Below, piece after piece: positions 10,740 to 22,072 of a stretch of DNA of 64,000 nt. The stretch is taken from assembly GCA_030710605.1 (NCBI GenBank), contig CP092877.1, positions 69,285,598-69,349,597 on the forward strand, given 5' to 3'. Made by a program: the position numbers and the translations under genes. The DNA comes from Cordylochernes scorpioides. Lineage: Eukaryota; Arthropoda; Arachnida; Pseudoscorpiones; Chernetidae. Within the stretch, counting starts at the first letter, position 1. Each line of letters begins with the position of its first letter. The notes under the pieces are model-generated. The model saw nothing but the letters and a program-made list of their open reading frames with translations, had not been told where the DNA came from and did not search any database.

Positions 10740-11724
10740 TTATTTTAATAAATCCGCCGCAACGTTTTAAAAATTATTTTAGGGTCTCTTTCTCAACCTC
10801 AAATTGCAATAAAGTGAAATTTGTAATTGTGTGATTTAAAAAATAATAATATTTTTTATTGTTTATAAACATTTATATATTTTATATATTTTTAATTCGA
10901 CTGTAAAGTATTATTTAGAATTAAGTATTGTGGGTCGTACACACAAGGATACACATACGACCGTTTGTGTTGTTTGACACACAAGAAGTAAGAGAAAAGT
11001 TGAAAGCCCCGTGTGTCTCCGTACTATTTTATAGAATCAAACGTTTCATTCATTCCTCATTTAATTGAGATTCCTCTCCAACGCTCCATTCCCTCAATCC
11101 ATCGAAAGGAAAAGACCACAATGAGAAGAAATTCTGCAATATCTCAGGTTCTTTGTTAAACCATTTCTAAACGTACTAATTGCTGAGTACGTTAACCTTC
11201 AAGTTAGAGTTGTACGGCAGGCATTACGAGATTGATTTATTCTAGAAAGCTTTGTATGCATATAAGTCATTGTGTTTTCCATGGAGCCTTATGCAAATTG
11301 TGTCACTAATTACTGTCGATATCTCTACACGCTTCCTTCCCGTATACATTCCAGCGTCCTGTAGACGACAGTCGCTGCTATAACGGAGCTTTTTTTCTTT
11401 GGTTAACATTAATTAAATATGGCCTCGAGTTTAATAGCAGCTGTCGGTAACTTTGTTGCATATCTACCGACATCTACCTGTGCTGTTCCACAAGCTTCTG
11501 GCCCAGACTGCAAATATATATTGTACTCAGTGGAATGGGAAGCATAAGAGCGAAGGAAGAGAGGGGTTTTTTTTCAGTTCGCTAACAATATCGACACGAG
11601 CTTTCGAGTCACTCTAGTCTTTTTCAGCAGGTGTAGCAGTGATGGTACTTCACAATCTTCACACCCGTTCTTAGAGGTTGTGCACACATCTAGCTTTCTT
11701 ATGATATATTTAGTTATCAGGAAG
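10740..11724. other. Intergenic DNA left of the LTR element
   Basis: No reading frame, tandem repeat or inverted repeat that I can support. Ends in the GAAG target duplicate at 11721-11724. Confidence 0.4.
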
Positions 11725-12177
11725 TGACAAAAGTTACTATTTACGGGTTAACACACAAAATTGCAATATACGGGGGCCTACCGTAAGAGTAACTTGAACA
11801 CAATAAAACCGTACACGCAAAAGTATAACACACACAAAAAAAATAAATAATAATTCACAATTAGTTAAATAAAAATAAAAGTACTTATCTTTTATTTCTG
11901 CTTATGTAGGGATCGGACCGGGGTCACTCAGGGAATGCGTAGAGAACACCAAGCACGAAAAAAAATACGAAGAGAGCACTATAAGTGTCTCTGCACAAGA
12001 TTTTAAATCACAATGCCACCACGCATTCCCTTCAACCCCCTTTATATACAAACATGGCCACATTCGTCCAATTAGAATGCTGGAGAGATCGGTTTACTTA
12101 TCTGATAAAACAACGTTCTTCGCACTAAAGAAATAGGATAAGATAAGAGTGCGAATATTTGTCAATATAATTTGACA
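11725..12177 (-). repeat. 3' LTR of the Gypsy-type element
   Basis: 453 bp, starting TGTCAAATTATATTGACAAA on the minus strand and ending with CA. Same length and, as read, same sequence as 16812-17264. It includes CCTTTATATACAAA (plus strand), so no obvious minus-strand TATA box is claimed. Confidence 0.92.
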
Positions 12178-12496
12178 AAAGGTCTCTTTCCAAAAAAAAA
12201 AAAAAAAAACTAACCAATCTACCAAACATTCTTATTGTCCCGTAAGGAAAACCTCCCGCTATTCGGGAGGGAAAAGCTCACGGGAGCCATGTTAAAAGAT
12301 ACAAAAAAAAAAAAACTAAAGAGAGGAGAAGTAGGCATCCAGGTCGTTCCATACAGGTGCCTTCCATCTTGTTCCTCCCAAAAAGAAAATAACCAAAGAT
12401 CTGCGCAAACTACGTGAGTTACCATGAGTGATTACCAAGCACACACATATATAATATGCTTTAATAGACAGAGTTTAATGGGGGACTAATAAGCTC
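12178..12496 (-). other. 3' untranslated part of the LTR element
   Basis: Lies between the pol stop and the 3' LTR. It has two A runs on the plus strand (12194-12210 and 12303-12315). GGAAAGAGACC next to the LTR is the best candidate for a polypurine tract, and it is weak. Confidence 0.5.
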
Positions 12497-15400
12497 TCAT
12501 CTGGGATCGGCAGGGCGAGGATTTGGTCTCAGAAAATAAGGGCTGAAATGTGCCCTGTCGAACGCCCCATCGACCACTGTAGGTTCGTCATGAGAATCTC
12601 CTTTCTCCTGGTCGGGAACAGTCTTGGTCTCTAACGGTGGTGTGGACATCTCTCGGCGGGGAGAGATACGACAGGCACTCCCACCTTCCCGAGCCAAAGG
12701 AATCATCCTTCTCCGAGGATAGCACTCGCGTTTAGCAGCTGTGGGCTTTCTATGACGCATGCCCCTGAATGCCTTCATCCTGTCAATATGCACAACTTGT
12801 TCATCGTGCAAATTGACTCCGCGCACTCTGAAATTTACTTCAGACACCTTAGCTACCACACGGAAAGGTCCATAGAATTTTGCGGAGAATTTAGAGGACC
12901 CCTTGCCCTTAGGAACAGCCAACAATACCAAATCCCCCGTCTCAAAGGTTCTCACAGTCTGCGTTTTATACTTCTTGACTCGTTCATCATAGTTTTCAGA
13001 CAGGAATTTCCTAACAGTTTCCCTGGCATCTTGCATTTCCTTCAATCTCTCCGCCAAGGATGGCTTTCTGAATTCGCTCACATCTTTATCGCTAACTTCA
13101 TGATTGACTGCGTCGTAACCAAAGAGCATGTAGTGGGGGCTCTCACCTAACGCTGAGTGCACGGCATTATTGTACGCAGCAACCGCCGCACCGAGGTTGT
13201 CTTCCCAATTCCTGCTATTGGCATAGTGACGCAGAATGGAACAAATGGTGCCATTAACTCTTTCAACGATCGAATTGCAGGTAGGACGATAAGAAGTTGT
13301 GGATAACTTTTTAATACTATATAATTTACATATCTCTCTGAAAAGGTCTGACTCGAATGCAGCTCCACGGTCAGATAAAATTTCTTTGCACGTTCCATAT
13401 CTGTTCACTATCTTATTGACAAACTCGAGCCCAGCAGTCTCTGCGGTACAATCCCTGACGGGGATAACCTCAGCGTACCTGGTAAAAGCATCAATGAACA
13501 CGAGCAGGTATCTATTCCTGTTCCTAGACAAGGTAAGAGGACCCACGAAGTCTACGCATAACCTTTCGAAAGGGTAGTTAGCGGGTTGAATGGGCATATT
13601 AGGAGCTTTCTTAAGCCTACCATTGTTCTCGGCACACACTGGGCATGTCTTCACGTACCTACGTACATCAGACATGGCCCCCTTCCAATAGTAATGGCTT
13701 AAGACCGCGTAAAGTGTTTTCTCTACTGAGAGGTGCCCTCCTATGGGACTGTCATGGCACCTTTCCAGAATGGTATCGCGGAGAACTGGAGGTATTACGA
13801 TTTGCTTCACCATCCTTCCCTTACGAGTGGGTCTACTGTCTGGACTGACCTTGACGAGATATCGAGTGGACTTGCTTATAAAATACGTGCCATCACCCTC
13901 TTCTACCTCACTATCAGTGCTCAGAGCCCTCTTGTAGATGTTTTTCCATATAGGGCAGTTCAGCATGGACTTCTCATAGTTGGGAATGGTAGTCACCCCT
14001 CCATAGACATCGACCACAGCAACCTCAGTATTATAGGTGTCGCGGGACAGCCAGTCAGCCATCGCATTCTCCTTCCCTTTTACATGGAAAAATGTTAATT
14101 CCCTGTCCTGTAGCATCAAGGCCCATTTCATGAGCCTACGATTTTTATTCTCTAGTGACTTAAGATATTGCAATGGTTTGTGATCACAGTATATCTCCAC
14201 CTGCTGACCATAGATGTAGTAGTCAAACTGTTCAATTGCCATAATAATAGCCAAACACTCCTTTTCTATTGTGCTGTAGTTTAACTCGGCACCTCTGAAC
14301 TTATGGCTGTAGAAACTAATAGGCTGCGGAGTGCCGTTCTTCAACTGTGATAACATACCGCCACATCCTATGTCGCTAGCATCAGTGAATATTAGGAACT
14401 TTTCCCTATAGTCAGGATGGATTAGGATGGGTGCAGAGCTAAGACAAGTCTTTAGCTTGTCATACGCACGCTGCGCTGCCTCGTTCCACTCATACCTGGT
14501 GCCCTTCTTAGTCAACTCATATAAAGGGGCCGCTATTTCAGAGAAACCAGCAATGAATTTCCTATAGAAACCAACAGCTCCAAGAAAGCGTCTGACACCT
14601 GATACAGTTTTAGGAGGACTCATGTTTTTAATCTTTTCGATGTTGTTCTCCTTAGGATGAATGCCATCCTTGTCCACTCTGTGTCCCAAGAAGGTCACTT
14701 CTTCCTGAAAGAGCTGGCATTTGCTCGGCCTCACTTGAAGCCCATATTTTCTAAGCCTGTCCAACACCTCAGTTAAGTCAGCCAGATGCTGCTCCAACGA
14801 CTCCGAGTATATCAGAACGTCGTCAATAAAACATTGGCAATTCTTGCCCAATAGGCCGCTTAGGATACGATGCATTTCTCTCTGAAATACATTCGAAGAT
14901 ATCTTACAGCCCTGAGGAAGTCTCGACATCTCAAATTTTCCGAAAGGGGTTTGGAAAGCGAAGCATTTCGTTACGTTACTATCCAGCTTCAGCTGATAAT
15001 ATCCACTGGCTAGATCTAAGGTACTAAAATATTTAGCACCTCCCACAGCTGCCATGGCGGTGTCTATCCGGATCATGGGATAATCTTGATTCCTTAATTT
15101 ATCGTTGACCTGTCTAAGGTCCAGCACGAATCTCAAGGAACCGTCAGGCTTCTTGACAAGATGTACTGGACTGTTCCAATCAGATCTGGATCTTTTTATG
15201 ATACCGCTCTCTAAGAACTTGTCTAAAAGTACCTTGTACGGCTCTAACAAACTATAGGGAATAGGATACTGCCGCCTAAAAGTAACGTCATTTATGTCAA
15301 CGTCAATTTTTATTGGCGGAACCTTAGCTGCTTTTAACGCTGCGACATTTTCCACGAACATATCTGATCTTTGTTGCAGTATGTCGCGGACCAGCTGCTG

Positions 15401-15922
15401 ATGTTTGCCATTAACTTGGCCAATATCTACCAGTTGCCAGTCTTCAGTCGCCGCAGACATTACATTGCATTCCTCCCACACAGGTGGCAGAGGAATGTTT
15501 AATCTCCTTATCTCCTTTATACCAAGAATACCGTCGTAGCGCTTATCTTCAAGTGGCATTAACCAGAAACTTATGTCTCCTAGTTCGATACCCTTATCTG
15601 TATTTACCCTACAGGTTTTTACCTTTGTCAATGTCTGGACGTGGCCTGTGACTGACACAATTTTAAGATTGTTAATAGCTTCGTCCCAGTCCTCATTCAG
15701 AACATTACACCTTTCTGAATCCATTATGCTAACTTGGCTTCCTGTATCGTATAACAGGTGCCAAGTATTGCCGTTTATTGATACTCTAACAATAGGCAGA
15801 GTTCCAACAGGATCCCGGTTAGAACGAACATTAACAATCTTAGCAATTGGTCGAATACCAGTGGCTGACTTCTGCCAACTCGAGCAAGCACTGGCCGTTT
15901 TGCCCGAGTTTAGTAGTTTAAA
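12497..15922 (-). CDS. pol: pol: protease, reverse transcriptase, RNase H, integrase
   Basis: Minus-strand frame open from 15979; translated after a -1 shift at 15916-15922, so it probably has no start codon of its own. Order: aspartic protease with LLYDTGSQVSIMD; reverse transcriptase with FSTLDLASGYYQLKL, the LPQGCKISSNVFQ region and the catalytic box CFIDDVLIYS (F-I-D-D in place of the usual Y-x-D-D); RNase H with LIFTDASDIGCGGML and a downstream YCDHKPLQYL; integrase with zinc-binding HDSPIGGHL...CPVCAEN, the catalytic core (CVDFVGPL, SDRGAAFES, SIVERVNGT) and a GPY/F-like KFYGPFRVV module. About 1140 residues, full length for the family, no interruption. The protein ends in a basic, proline-containing tail. 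Confidence 0.93.
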   Translation of the reverse strand, partial: FKLLNSGKTASACSSWQKSATGIRPIAKIVNVRSNRDPVGTLPIVRVSINGNTWHLLYDTGSQVSIMDSERCNVLNEDWDEAINNLKIVSVTGHVQTLTKVKTCRVNTDKGIELGDISFWLMPLEDKRYDGILGIKEIRRLNIPLPPVWEECNVMSAATEDWQLVDIGQVNGKHQQLVRDILQQRSDMFVENVAALKAAKVPPIKIDVDINDVTFRRQYPIPYSLLEPYKVLLDKFLESGIIKRSRSDWNSPVHLVKKPDGSLRFVLDLRQVNDKLRNQDYPMIRIDTAMAAVGGAKYFSTLDLASGYYQLKLDSNVTKCFAFQTPFGKFEMSRLPQGCKISSNVFQREMHRILSGLLGKNCQCFIDDVLIYSESLEQHLADLTEVLDRLRKYGLQVRPSKCQLFQEEVTFLGHRVDKDGIHPKENNIEKIKNMSPPKTVSGVRRFLGAVGFYRKFIAGFSEIAAPLYELTKKGTRYEWNEAAQRAYDKLKTCLSSAPILIHPDYREKFLIFTDASDIGCGGMLSQLKNGTPQPISFYSHKFRGAELNYSTIEKECLAIIMAIEQFDYYIYGQQVEIYCDHKPLQYLKSLENKNRRLMKWALMLQDRELTFFHVKGKENAMADWLSRDTYNTEVAVVDVYGGVTTIPNYEKSMLNCPIWKNIYKRALSTDSEVEEGDGTYFISKSTRYLVKVSPDSRPTRKGRMVKQIVIPPVLRDTILERCHDSPIGGHLSVEKTLYAVLSHYYWKGAMSDVRRYVKTCPVCAENNGRLKKAPNMPIQPANYPFERLCVDFVGPLTLSRNRNRYLLVFIDAFTRYAEVIPVRDCTAETAGLEFVNKIVNRYGTCKEILSDRGAAFESDLFREICKLYSIKKLSTTSYRPTCNSIVERVNGTICSILRHYANSRNWEDNLGAAVAAYNNAVHSALGESPHYMLFGYDAVNHEVSDKDVSEFRKPSLAERLKEMQDARETVRKFLSENYDERVKKYKTQTVRTFETGDLVLLAVPKGKGSSKFSAKFYGPFRVVAKVSEVNFRVRGVNLHDEQVVHIDRMKAFRGMRHRKPTAAKRECYPRRRMIPLAREGGSACRISPRREMSTPPLETKTVPDQEKGDSHDEPTVVDGAFDRAHFSPYFLRPNPRPADPR

Positions 15923-16683
15923 GCTCCTTTCTCCTTGCAAAACCTGGCAATATGCCCCATTTTCCCACAGCGGAAACATGTTAATTTATGCCTACCGCCA
16001 TTTTTAGAAGAACCCGGCTTACTCTCGCTAAGCAGTTTAGTCAGCCTTTCTATTTCTTCCTTAAGGTCGTTAATGCACTTCTCTGACTCGTGCTTTGTCT
16101 TGCCTACTACAGCATTGAGCGTATCTAACCTTCCCTTCAGACTGCTAACCTCCTCTATGTCCGCCGCACATGCCCGTTGCTTAAAGTGGCAGCGGTTCTC
16201 TACACCATCCTCCATGGCCATAATTCTAACTGCCTCGTCAATACAGCTGACCCCACTACGGACAACAGGTTCTTTATACTTATCAAGAACATTGTCTACG
16301 AAAATATCGAACACTAAACTGCTGTCCAGATCGAAATCAATATCTCTCCTTGTGGCCATGAATCTTTCTCTAAACGCATTAGGAGTTTCTCCTACACGTT
16401 GCTTAAGACCCTCTAATTCTTTTAAACATTCCCTAAATCCGCGCGTTTTTTCAGGAAATAAAATGCCTAATTTCTCTATAATGCTTTCTACACTACTGTC
16501 ATTTTTTATGCCCATCTCTTCTATGCTAGCCCGAACTCTAGGCGACAAAGCCTCGAACATAAGCAGTGCTTTAACTTCCTTATTCCATTTACCTATGCTA
16601 GCTTTCAGCTCTACTTCCCTGATGAAAGCTTTTAGCCCCACTCCATTGAACGTAGAAAGTTTGATAGAATAGTTACTATCCAT
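15910..16683 (-). CDS. gag: gag: capsid/nucleocapsid protein
   Basis: 257 residues from the ATG at 16683 (MDSNYSIKLS); an in-frame ATG at 16722 lies in a T-rich stretch encoding phenylalanines and is less likely. The N-terminal two thirds is a helical Gag domain (FRECLKELEGLKQRVGETPN, RERFMATRRD). A coiled-coil-like stretch (SSLKGRLDTLNAVVGKTKHE) follows, then one CCHC zinc knuckle, CFRCGKMGHIARFC, near the C-terminus. It would package the element RNA. It ends five residues after the knuckle region's basic tail, at a stop within the frameshift zone, and overlaps pol by 70 bases. Confidence 0.9.
   Translation of the reverse strand: MDSNYSIKLSTFNGVGLKAFIREVELKASIGKWNKEVKALLMFEALSPRVRASIEEMGIKNDSSVESIIEKLGILFPEKTRGFRECLKELEGLKQRVGETPNAFRERFMATRRDIDFDLDSSLVFDIFVDNVLDKYKEPVVRSGVSCIDEAVRIMAMEDGVENRCHFKQRACAADIEEVSSLKGRLDTLNAVVGKTKHESEKCINDLKEEIERLTKLLSESKPGSSKNGGRHKLTCFRCGKMGHIARFCKEKGALNY
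15916..15922 (-). promoter_or_regulatory. -1 ribosomal frameshift heptamer TTTAAAC
   Basis: In the gag frame the minus strand reads GCT-TTA-AAC-TAC-TAA, so T-TTA-AAC has the X-XXY-YYZ phasing needed for tandem slippage. Moving back one base gives TTT-AAA-CTA, which continues straight into pol (FKLLNSGK). This explains how Gag-Pol is made despite the stop codon at 15910-15912. Confidence 0.85.
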
Positions 16684-16792
16684 AATAACAGTAAGAAAGA
16701 CAAAAAAAAAAAAAAAACACACAATAATTAATTATATAAAAGATAATAAAAACCTCAAGGCCAAAATTACGGGAATATAGGCCAAGAAACTA

Positions 16793-16810
16793 TCCTGGCA
16801 AGGCTCGCCA
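16793..16810 (-). other. tRNA primer-binding site
   Basis: One base inside the 5' LTR the minus strand reads TGGCGAGCCTTGCCAGGA. It begins with TGG, the complement of the tRNA CCA end. The primer tRNA is not identified. Confidence 0.65.
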
Positions 16811-16811
16811 A

Positions 16812-17264
16812 TGACAAAAGTTACTATTTACGGGTTAACACACAAAATTGCAATATACGGGGGCCTACCGTAAGAGTAACTTGAACACAATAAAACCGTA
16901 CACGCAAAAGTATAACACACACAAAAAAAATAAATAATAATTCACAATTAGTTAAATAAAAATAAAAGTACTTATCTTTTATTTCTGCTTATGTAGGGAT
17001 CGGACCGGGGTCACTCAGGGAATGCGTAGAGAACACCAAGCACGAAAAAAAATACGAAGAGAGCACTATAAGTGTCTCTGCACAAGATTTTAAATCACAA
17101 TGCCACCACGCATTCCCTTCAACCCCCTTTATATACAAACATGGCCACATTCGTCCAATTAGAATGCTGGAGAGATCGGTTTACTTATCTGATAAAACAA
17201 CGTTCTTCGCACTAAAGAAATAGGATAAGATAAGAGTGCGAATATTTGTCAATATAATTTGACA
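16812..17264 (-). repeat. 5' LTR of the Gypsy-type element
   Basis: 453 bp, TG...CA ends, identical on reading to the 3' LTR. On the minus strand it is the promoter-bearing copy; AATAAA-like motifs occur on the plus strand and are not used here. Confidence 0.92.
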
Positions 17265-17588
17265 GAAGAGCTTTCCTTTCTGTTTGATCCGATACATCAA
17301 CAGATGTAACTCCAATGAACATTACAAGAACGACTATTTAGATATGATTTATTATAATCTCTTTATTGCAATATGTTCATTTGAGTTACACTTATTGAAT
17401 AATCATGATATTCGAAAAGCTCGTGTTTTTAAAATATATTTATTATCGAAATTTACAATTAAATTCTCCTTCGTATTTTATGCTTCTCGTTATATATACA
17501 ACACACACAACTAAGATAATTATTGAATTTAAAGTTGCATACCCTCAGTATGTAAATATAGAATAGGAAATTTGTGAAAGCATTCAAA

Positions 17589-17759
17589 CACAAATGTTTC
17601 TTTTATACATAAAACAAACTTCTACTGTCATAAAGCGATGAAAAGTATATTGGAAGAACTTGGCTCATCAGTGGTGAAAATTTATATATATATATTTTTT
17701 TTTTTCATGGCAGTAAGGATAGTAGAAGTTTGTTCTATGTGTAAAAGAAACATTCGTGA
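17589..17759. mobile_element. Palindromic MITE (GGCTCATCAGTGGT family), divergent copy
   Basis: Arms 17589-17632 and 17706-17757 are inverted (ATGTTTCTTTTATACATAAA with the complement on the right). The centre contains GGCTCATCAGTGGTGAAAAT, shared with 34228-34481 and 52999-53249. Confidence 0.6.
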
Positions 17760-17956
17760 TTTAATGTTTTCATTTCTTATATATAGTTGCGCGTTATTGC
17801 TATATAGTAATTTTGATTGTATTTTTTCAAATATCTCTATAAATAAACGTTCTTTTCTCTGATTTATAATATAATATAATAAAGCTACCAGGCCTAAGTT
17901 TCTTGTGTAAACCTTTTATTTTCAATTTATGTAAATAATAATTTGTATAAAAATAG

Positions 17957-18211
17957 TACACCCATTCTTCGCTTTGCGTCGGGGTTACGTTCCAAAAAAA
18001 CACGACGCAAAGTGAAAATATGTGAAGGCGCAATCAAAAACAAAGGTGTTGCCATATTTTAGGGAAAAATATATATATATAAAAATTAATGACTCGAATC
18101 CAAAACAACGCAACTTCGAAAATCTAACGACGCCCAGTGAAAATCAGTAAAAATTAAGCAGCGACGCAACTTCGAAAAAAAAAACGCAAAACGAAACGAC
18201 GCGATAGTGTA
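17957..18211. mobile_element. TA-flanked MITE, 'ACACCCATTCTTCGCTTTGC' family, copy 1
   Basis: Starts TACACCCATTCTTCGCTTTG; the right end is the inverted form (GACGCGATAGTGTA). A full-length inverted copy lies at 47942-48188. Repeated ACGACGCAAAGTGAAAAT and GCAACTTCGAAAA motifs inside. Probably a mariner/pogo-type non-autonomous element. Confidence 0.7.
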
Positions 18212-18639
18212 TTGTTAATTTGTTAACGTGATACTCCTGTTGAATAACTGACAAGTCCGAAAATAAAAGGTTTTCACAAGAAACTTAGCCTTGGAAGCTT
18301 GTATTTTATTAAAGTATATCTAAGTGTAGGCCCTTCAGTATCGGCCTATAGTGGAAGAGCCTTTGTCTTTCTAGTGTTATACGATTTCGTAAAAACTCGT
18401 GTAGTTAACCTTTCTCTCTCCTTAGTTCGTTCTATTATCGTATTAGTGGTTATTTAATAAGAGTTTCACTGATATATTAAATCCATTAGTGGTTTGGATC
18501 TAAATATGATCCTATTTTGAATTGTAGAGCCGGTTCAAAATCACTTTATTAGGTACCGCTCAACAAGAGCAACATAGTTTATGATAATTGAAACAGTGAA
18601 TAATATGTGATGGTTATTCACATATTAAAGAAAATTTTA

Positions 18640-18708
18640 ACGCGGGATTTAATCCCAGTTCATGACTGTCGGGAATCGAGGGTGTTACCCACTCGTCCAC
18701 CGACTTTT
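18640..18708 (-). repeat. tRNA-like sequence, degenerate
   Basis: The minus strand reads GTCGGTGGACGAGTGGGTAA, then ACCCTCGATTCCCGACAG, then GGGATTAAATCCCGCG. The A-box-like and B-box-like parts and a final T-arm hairpin resemble a tRNA or tRNA-derived SINE head. It is too degenerate to be a working tRNA and is related to 63430-63507. Confidence 0.4.
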
Positions 18709-18719
18709 TTTTTTTTTTA

Positions 18720-21179
18720 ATTGTAGAGAAAGTAAGAAAAGAGCCATAAAAGGAAACTGCCTGGTACTACCACCCCTATCATCATATCAGAGTGAGATTA
18801 AGGTCTGGTGATGTTGTAAGGTCATACCTACTGGAAATTGGTGTTTTGTCAATTTCTGGTTCCCACAGCTATCTCTTTGTGCCGGTTGTATTTATGGCCT
18901 TGTTGCTCTCCATTGCCACGTTTTTCCACCATTCAGTTCAAGTAGCAAAACGCATCTTATCTCCTGATAGGTTGGTTGTAAACAGGAGATAGGTTGTGTT
19001 CGATTGGCGAATAAGGGTTGGGAAGGTTGGAAATATCGAGGTTGTAGGAGGGTAGGTTAGATGGATGTTCAGCCCTTGAGGGTCGTAGTTTAGAGTTGTT
19101 GGAAGAAGCCGCAAAAACTAGGATCTCTACTAATTAACCTATATCCATACTTTCTATTTCCTTTTAGCTTGATCCCCAATCCCATAAATAGACTCTCGAA
19201 GCTTATTATCTAGACCCTTTATGCTATACGCCATGTTTTGAGCTACCAAAGTTAGACCCTAAGGCCCATAAACGTATGCCGTATCCTGAAATGTTATATT
19301 CTAACGAGAATAACAAAGACCTTTTAGGCCATACGTTATTGTCCTTAGGTTCAAACTCCAAACTCTAGATCCTGGAGGCTAAAAGCTAGGCTTTAAATGG
19401 CAGAATATGGCGAGGTGACCACGTACATAATTGGCCGCAGCTGTGGATGTTTATGGAAACCGTCACGTGTCCCGTCGTCTACACGTACCGGCAACAGGTA
19501 GATGCCAAGGCCGTCGTCGTGATGCAACATCGCCCTTCCGGTGGCTGGCTGGTTGCCTCCACGTAGCCGGCTGACCCTCTACTGGTGGGCCATAATGGCT
19601 GGTCAAGTTGGCATGTCCGGTCCTAGTAACGATCCTTGTTCTCCGCCAACGGCTGAGTTGGTTAAAAAGTCATGTCCACACGGCATGATGGCTCTGGCGG
19701 TTGTACTTATGACCCCAGCTTCTTCCTAACGTAATGCCATGGTTAGTTTGAATCAGCTCTCAACCAATGGCTGATTATAAATATCCTTAAGCGATTTTTT
19801 TTATTATTTCCATTCATCATGTTCTAACATGTTCAGTCGGGTGTTTGACCTGCCGTTACTTTTTTTTTTCAATTTGTCATGGATGGTTGTTATTCTTCGT
19901 ACACGCAGCCTTCTTGTCCTGTAGCTGATTGTTGGAAAAGTTCTGGAGATTTCTAACTAATAGGTTACTAATGGTTATTTGCTTAACCTGCCTTCCTATA
20001 CTATCTAAATTGATGTTGTTTGTTGTTCTCCACATAACTTTATATGGTCTTTGTGTTGAGAATAAGTTACGATCCCGGCGGATTCATCGGGAAGGTGATC
20101 TTCATCAAATTATTACTGTTTTGTTTACCATAGGCTGGCGGAAGTTCCGTCATAGCTGTGATTGTTATAAGTTTAATAATTACCTTGTAAATAGTTAAAT
20201 AAATAAGAGTATCTTCTTATTTATAACAAGGCAATACACCATACAGTCTTGTGTACGTAGTTGAATGTCCAGCCTCTCTTAAGTCGTATGTCGCTAACTG
20301 GGGCTAATTGGATGTTCTTTACACAGCTAACTATTGGTTAATATTATAAAGTTTTCCCTTTAAGCTGTTGTCTTCCATATCTAGTTATTGATAGACTTTG
20401 TACAGTTTCTTAACCCTATTCTACTAAGAGTGTCGCAGTTTTCTTTCCCAACTTGAGTTTCTATCTCTGACCTTGTAGATAATAAATGGTTGAGAGGCCC
20501 TTCTCTTCTGGCATGTCCTGGCTTGTTAACACTTGGCCGCTGATGATTGGTGGTTTGGTCGACCTAGATTGGTATCATTGTCTCACTGTGGGACACACAC
20601 AGTTACATGAGAAATATTCCCTTCCCTGACATAAACCTTATCATGGTTGTTATTGGCGCAAATATCAAAGATGTCGGTTCTACGCACCGCTCCAGAGATA
20701 CAGTCTCTCATTTACATTGCCAGACTCTTTATTCTTGCTGGTTAGTTGGACAAGACCTCTATAAGAATGACCTCGTCTCTTCTGCAAGGGCGCCTCGGAG
20801 GGAACAAGTTATCTTTCCTTATAGTTTGAAGATGATAACAGTGAGAATAATGGAAGTTGATCTGTACTGTTATAGTACAAACAATCCCACACAATGTTGA
20901 AGTGGTCATTCATCCCGGAATGAATCTACTAATTTCCTCTCTAAATTCCTTTTTTCAAGAATCTGGAAGAAAAAAAAAAAAAACGTTTACACCTCTAAAT
21001 TTGAATTAAACTCTGAATTTACAAACTTAACGATTTTATATTTTGAATCTCTATACATCACCTTCTATTGATAAAACTTAAGATCTCGAGTTGCAAAATC
21101 CCTCTTCTTCTTTCTTATCTCCACTCAATCATATTAGGGTGTCAAGTTGTGACCCTTGATGGTGTCTGTTTGACAACCA
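18720..21179. other. Intergenic DNA, no supported gene
   Basis: Several short frames (for example 20607-20900) without recognisable motifs or flanking splice signals. No repeats recognised apart from homopolymers. Confidence 0.4.
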
Positions 21180-21410
21180 TCATGACTGGGTGAAGTAGAA
21201 TGTGTCTGCCTTTGTCATTAAGACTGGGAGTACTACTCAGTGTCAGGCCGACTTAGCACCAAAAGAAATGGCCGCCTCTGACATGAGGAACAGACGCCAT
21301 GTGCAGCTGCTCCTAACATAGAGTACAAACGCTGCTCATCCTGTATACCTGGATTAGGAGCCCTTACAGGGTACTATCAGCCGGGCCAGCTGAACCCAGG
21401 TTTTTTTAGT
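21180..21410 (+). repeat. Dispersed repeat related to 46140-46335
   Basis: Shares diverged blocks with 46140-46335, including TATCAGCCGGGCCAGCTGAA against CATCAACCGGGTCAGTTGAA, and AGGAGCCCTTACAGGG against GGGATCCTTACTGAGG. Old repeat, no coding capacity. Confidence 0.4.
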
Positions 21411-21851
21411 GAGCTTGTTACTGCTCCCCCTCCTCCTTTTTCATCCGGGCTTGGGACCGGCAAAGACGGAGTTTGCAAAATCCATAAATATCAGGAGAGA
21501 GTGAAACTACCTTGTTGTGATTTTGTTAAAAACTCGTAAGCAAACCCTCGTTCTTAGAGCAGAGTGAGCGGAGCTCCGGTAAATACATAACTTCCTTCTT
21601 CGCATGTGATAACAGGTTAGCACCTCTCAACTTTCTCCTTTAAAACAAGCACGTGTATCCGGAACAAACATTTGCCCTATCTCCCCCTTGTGAAATTGAG
21701 GGGGAAAAAAACTGTGGAAATTCCACCAGTTTTTTAATTTATTACTCGAGCTGGGGGAACAATTGAATTGGTTTTTATTGACTTTCAACTCTCCCGCGTT
21801 CTTTATATGTAAATATTTATCAATTATTTTATTTATTTATATTTAAACAAA

Positions 21852-22072
21852 TACACTCATAGACAAAACTTAAGAGGGGGAGAGGGGTAATCTCTAATAT
21901 CAACGGTCACCCGTGTTTTTTATTTATTATTATAAGGATACAGAGGTTGTTCACACTTGGTTATCTGGTGTGTCTTCAATAAAGGTCACTGTAATATCTT
22001 TCAGAGTTATTGTCTGAATCCCGATATACATGCTAAAAGGTACAACTTCCTTCAGTTTTGTCCATGAGTGTA
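21852..22072. mobile_element. TA-flanked MITE, 'CACTCATGGACAAAACTT' family, copy 2
   Basis: Starts TACACTCATAGACAAAACTT and ends TTTTGTCCATGAGTGTA. The interior is in the opposite orientation to copy 1 (GTGTGTCTTCAATAAAGGTC). Confidence 0.75.

Larger units (their letters stand above)
11725..17264 (-). mobile_element. Complete Gypsy-type LTR retrotransposon
   Basis: A 5540-bp element on the minus strand with two 453-bp LTRs, gag and pol, a primer-binding site and a 4-bp target duplication GAAG (11721-11724 and 17265-17268). The LTRs have the same length and appear identical base for base on reading, so insertion was recent. Domain order protease, reverse transcriptase, RNase H, integrase places it in Ty3/Gypsy. 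No env frame and no chromodomain are seen. Reading frames are uninterrupted, so it may be autonomous. Confidence 0.93.
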
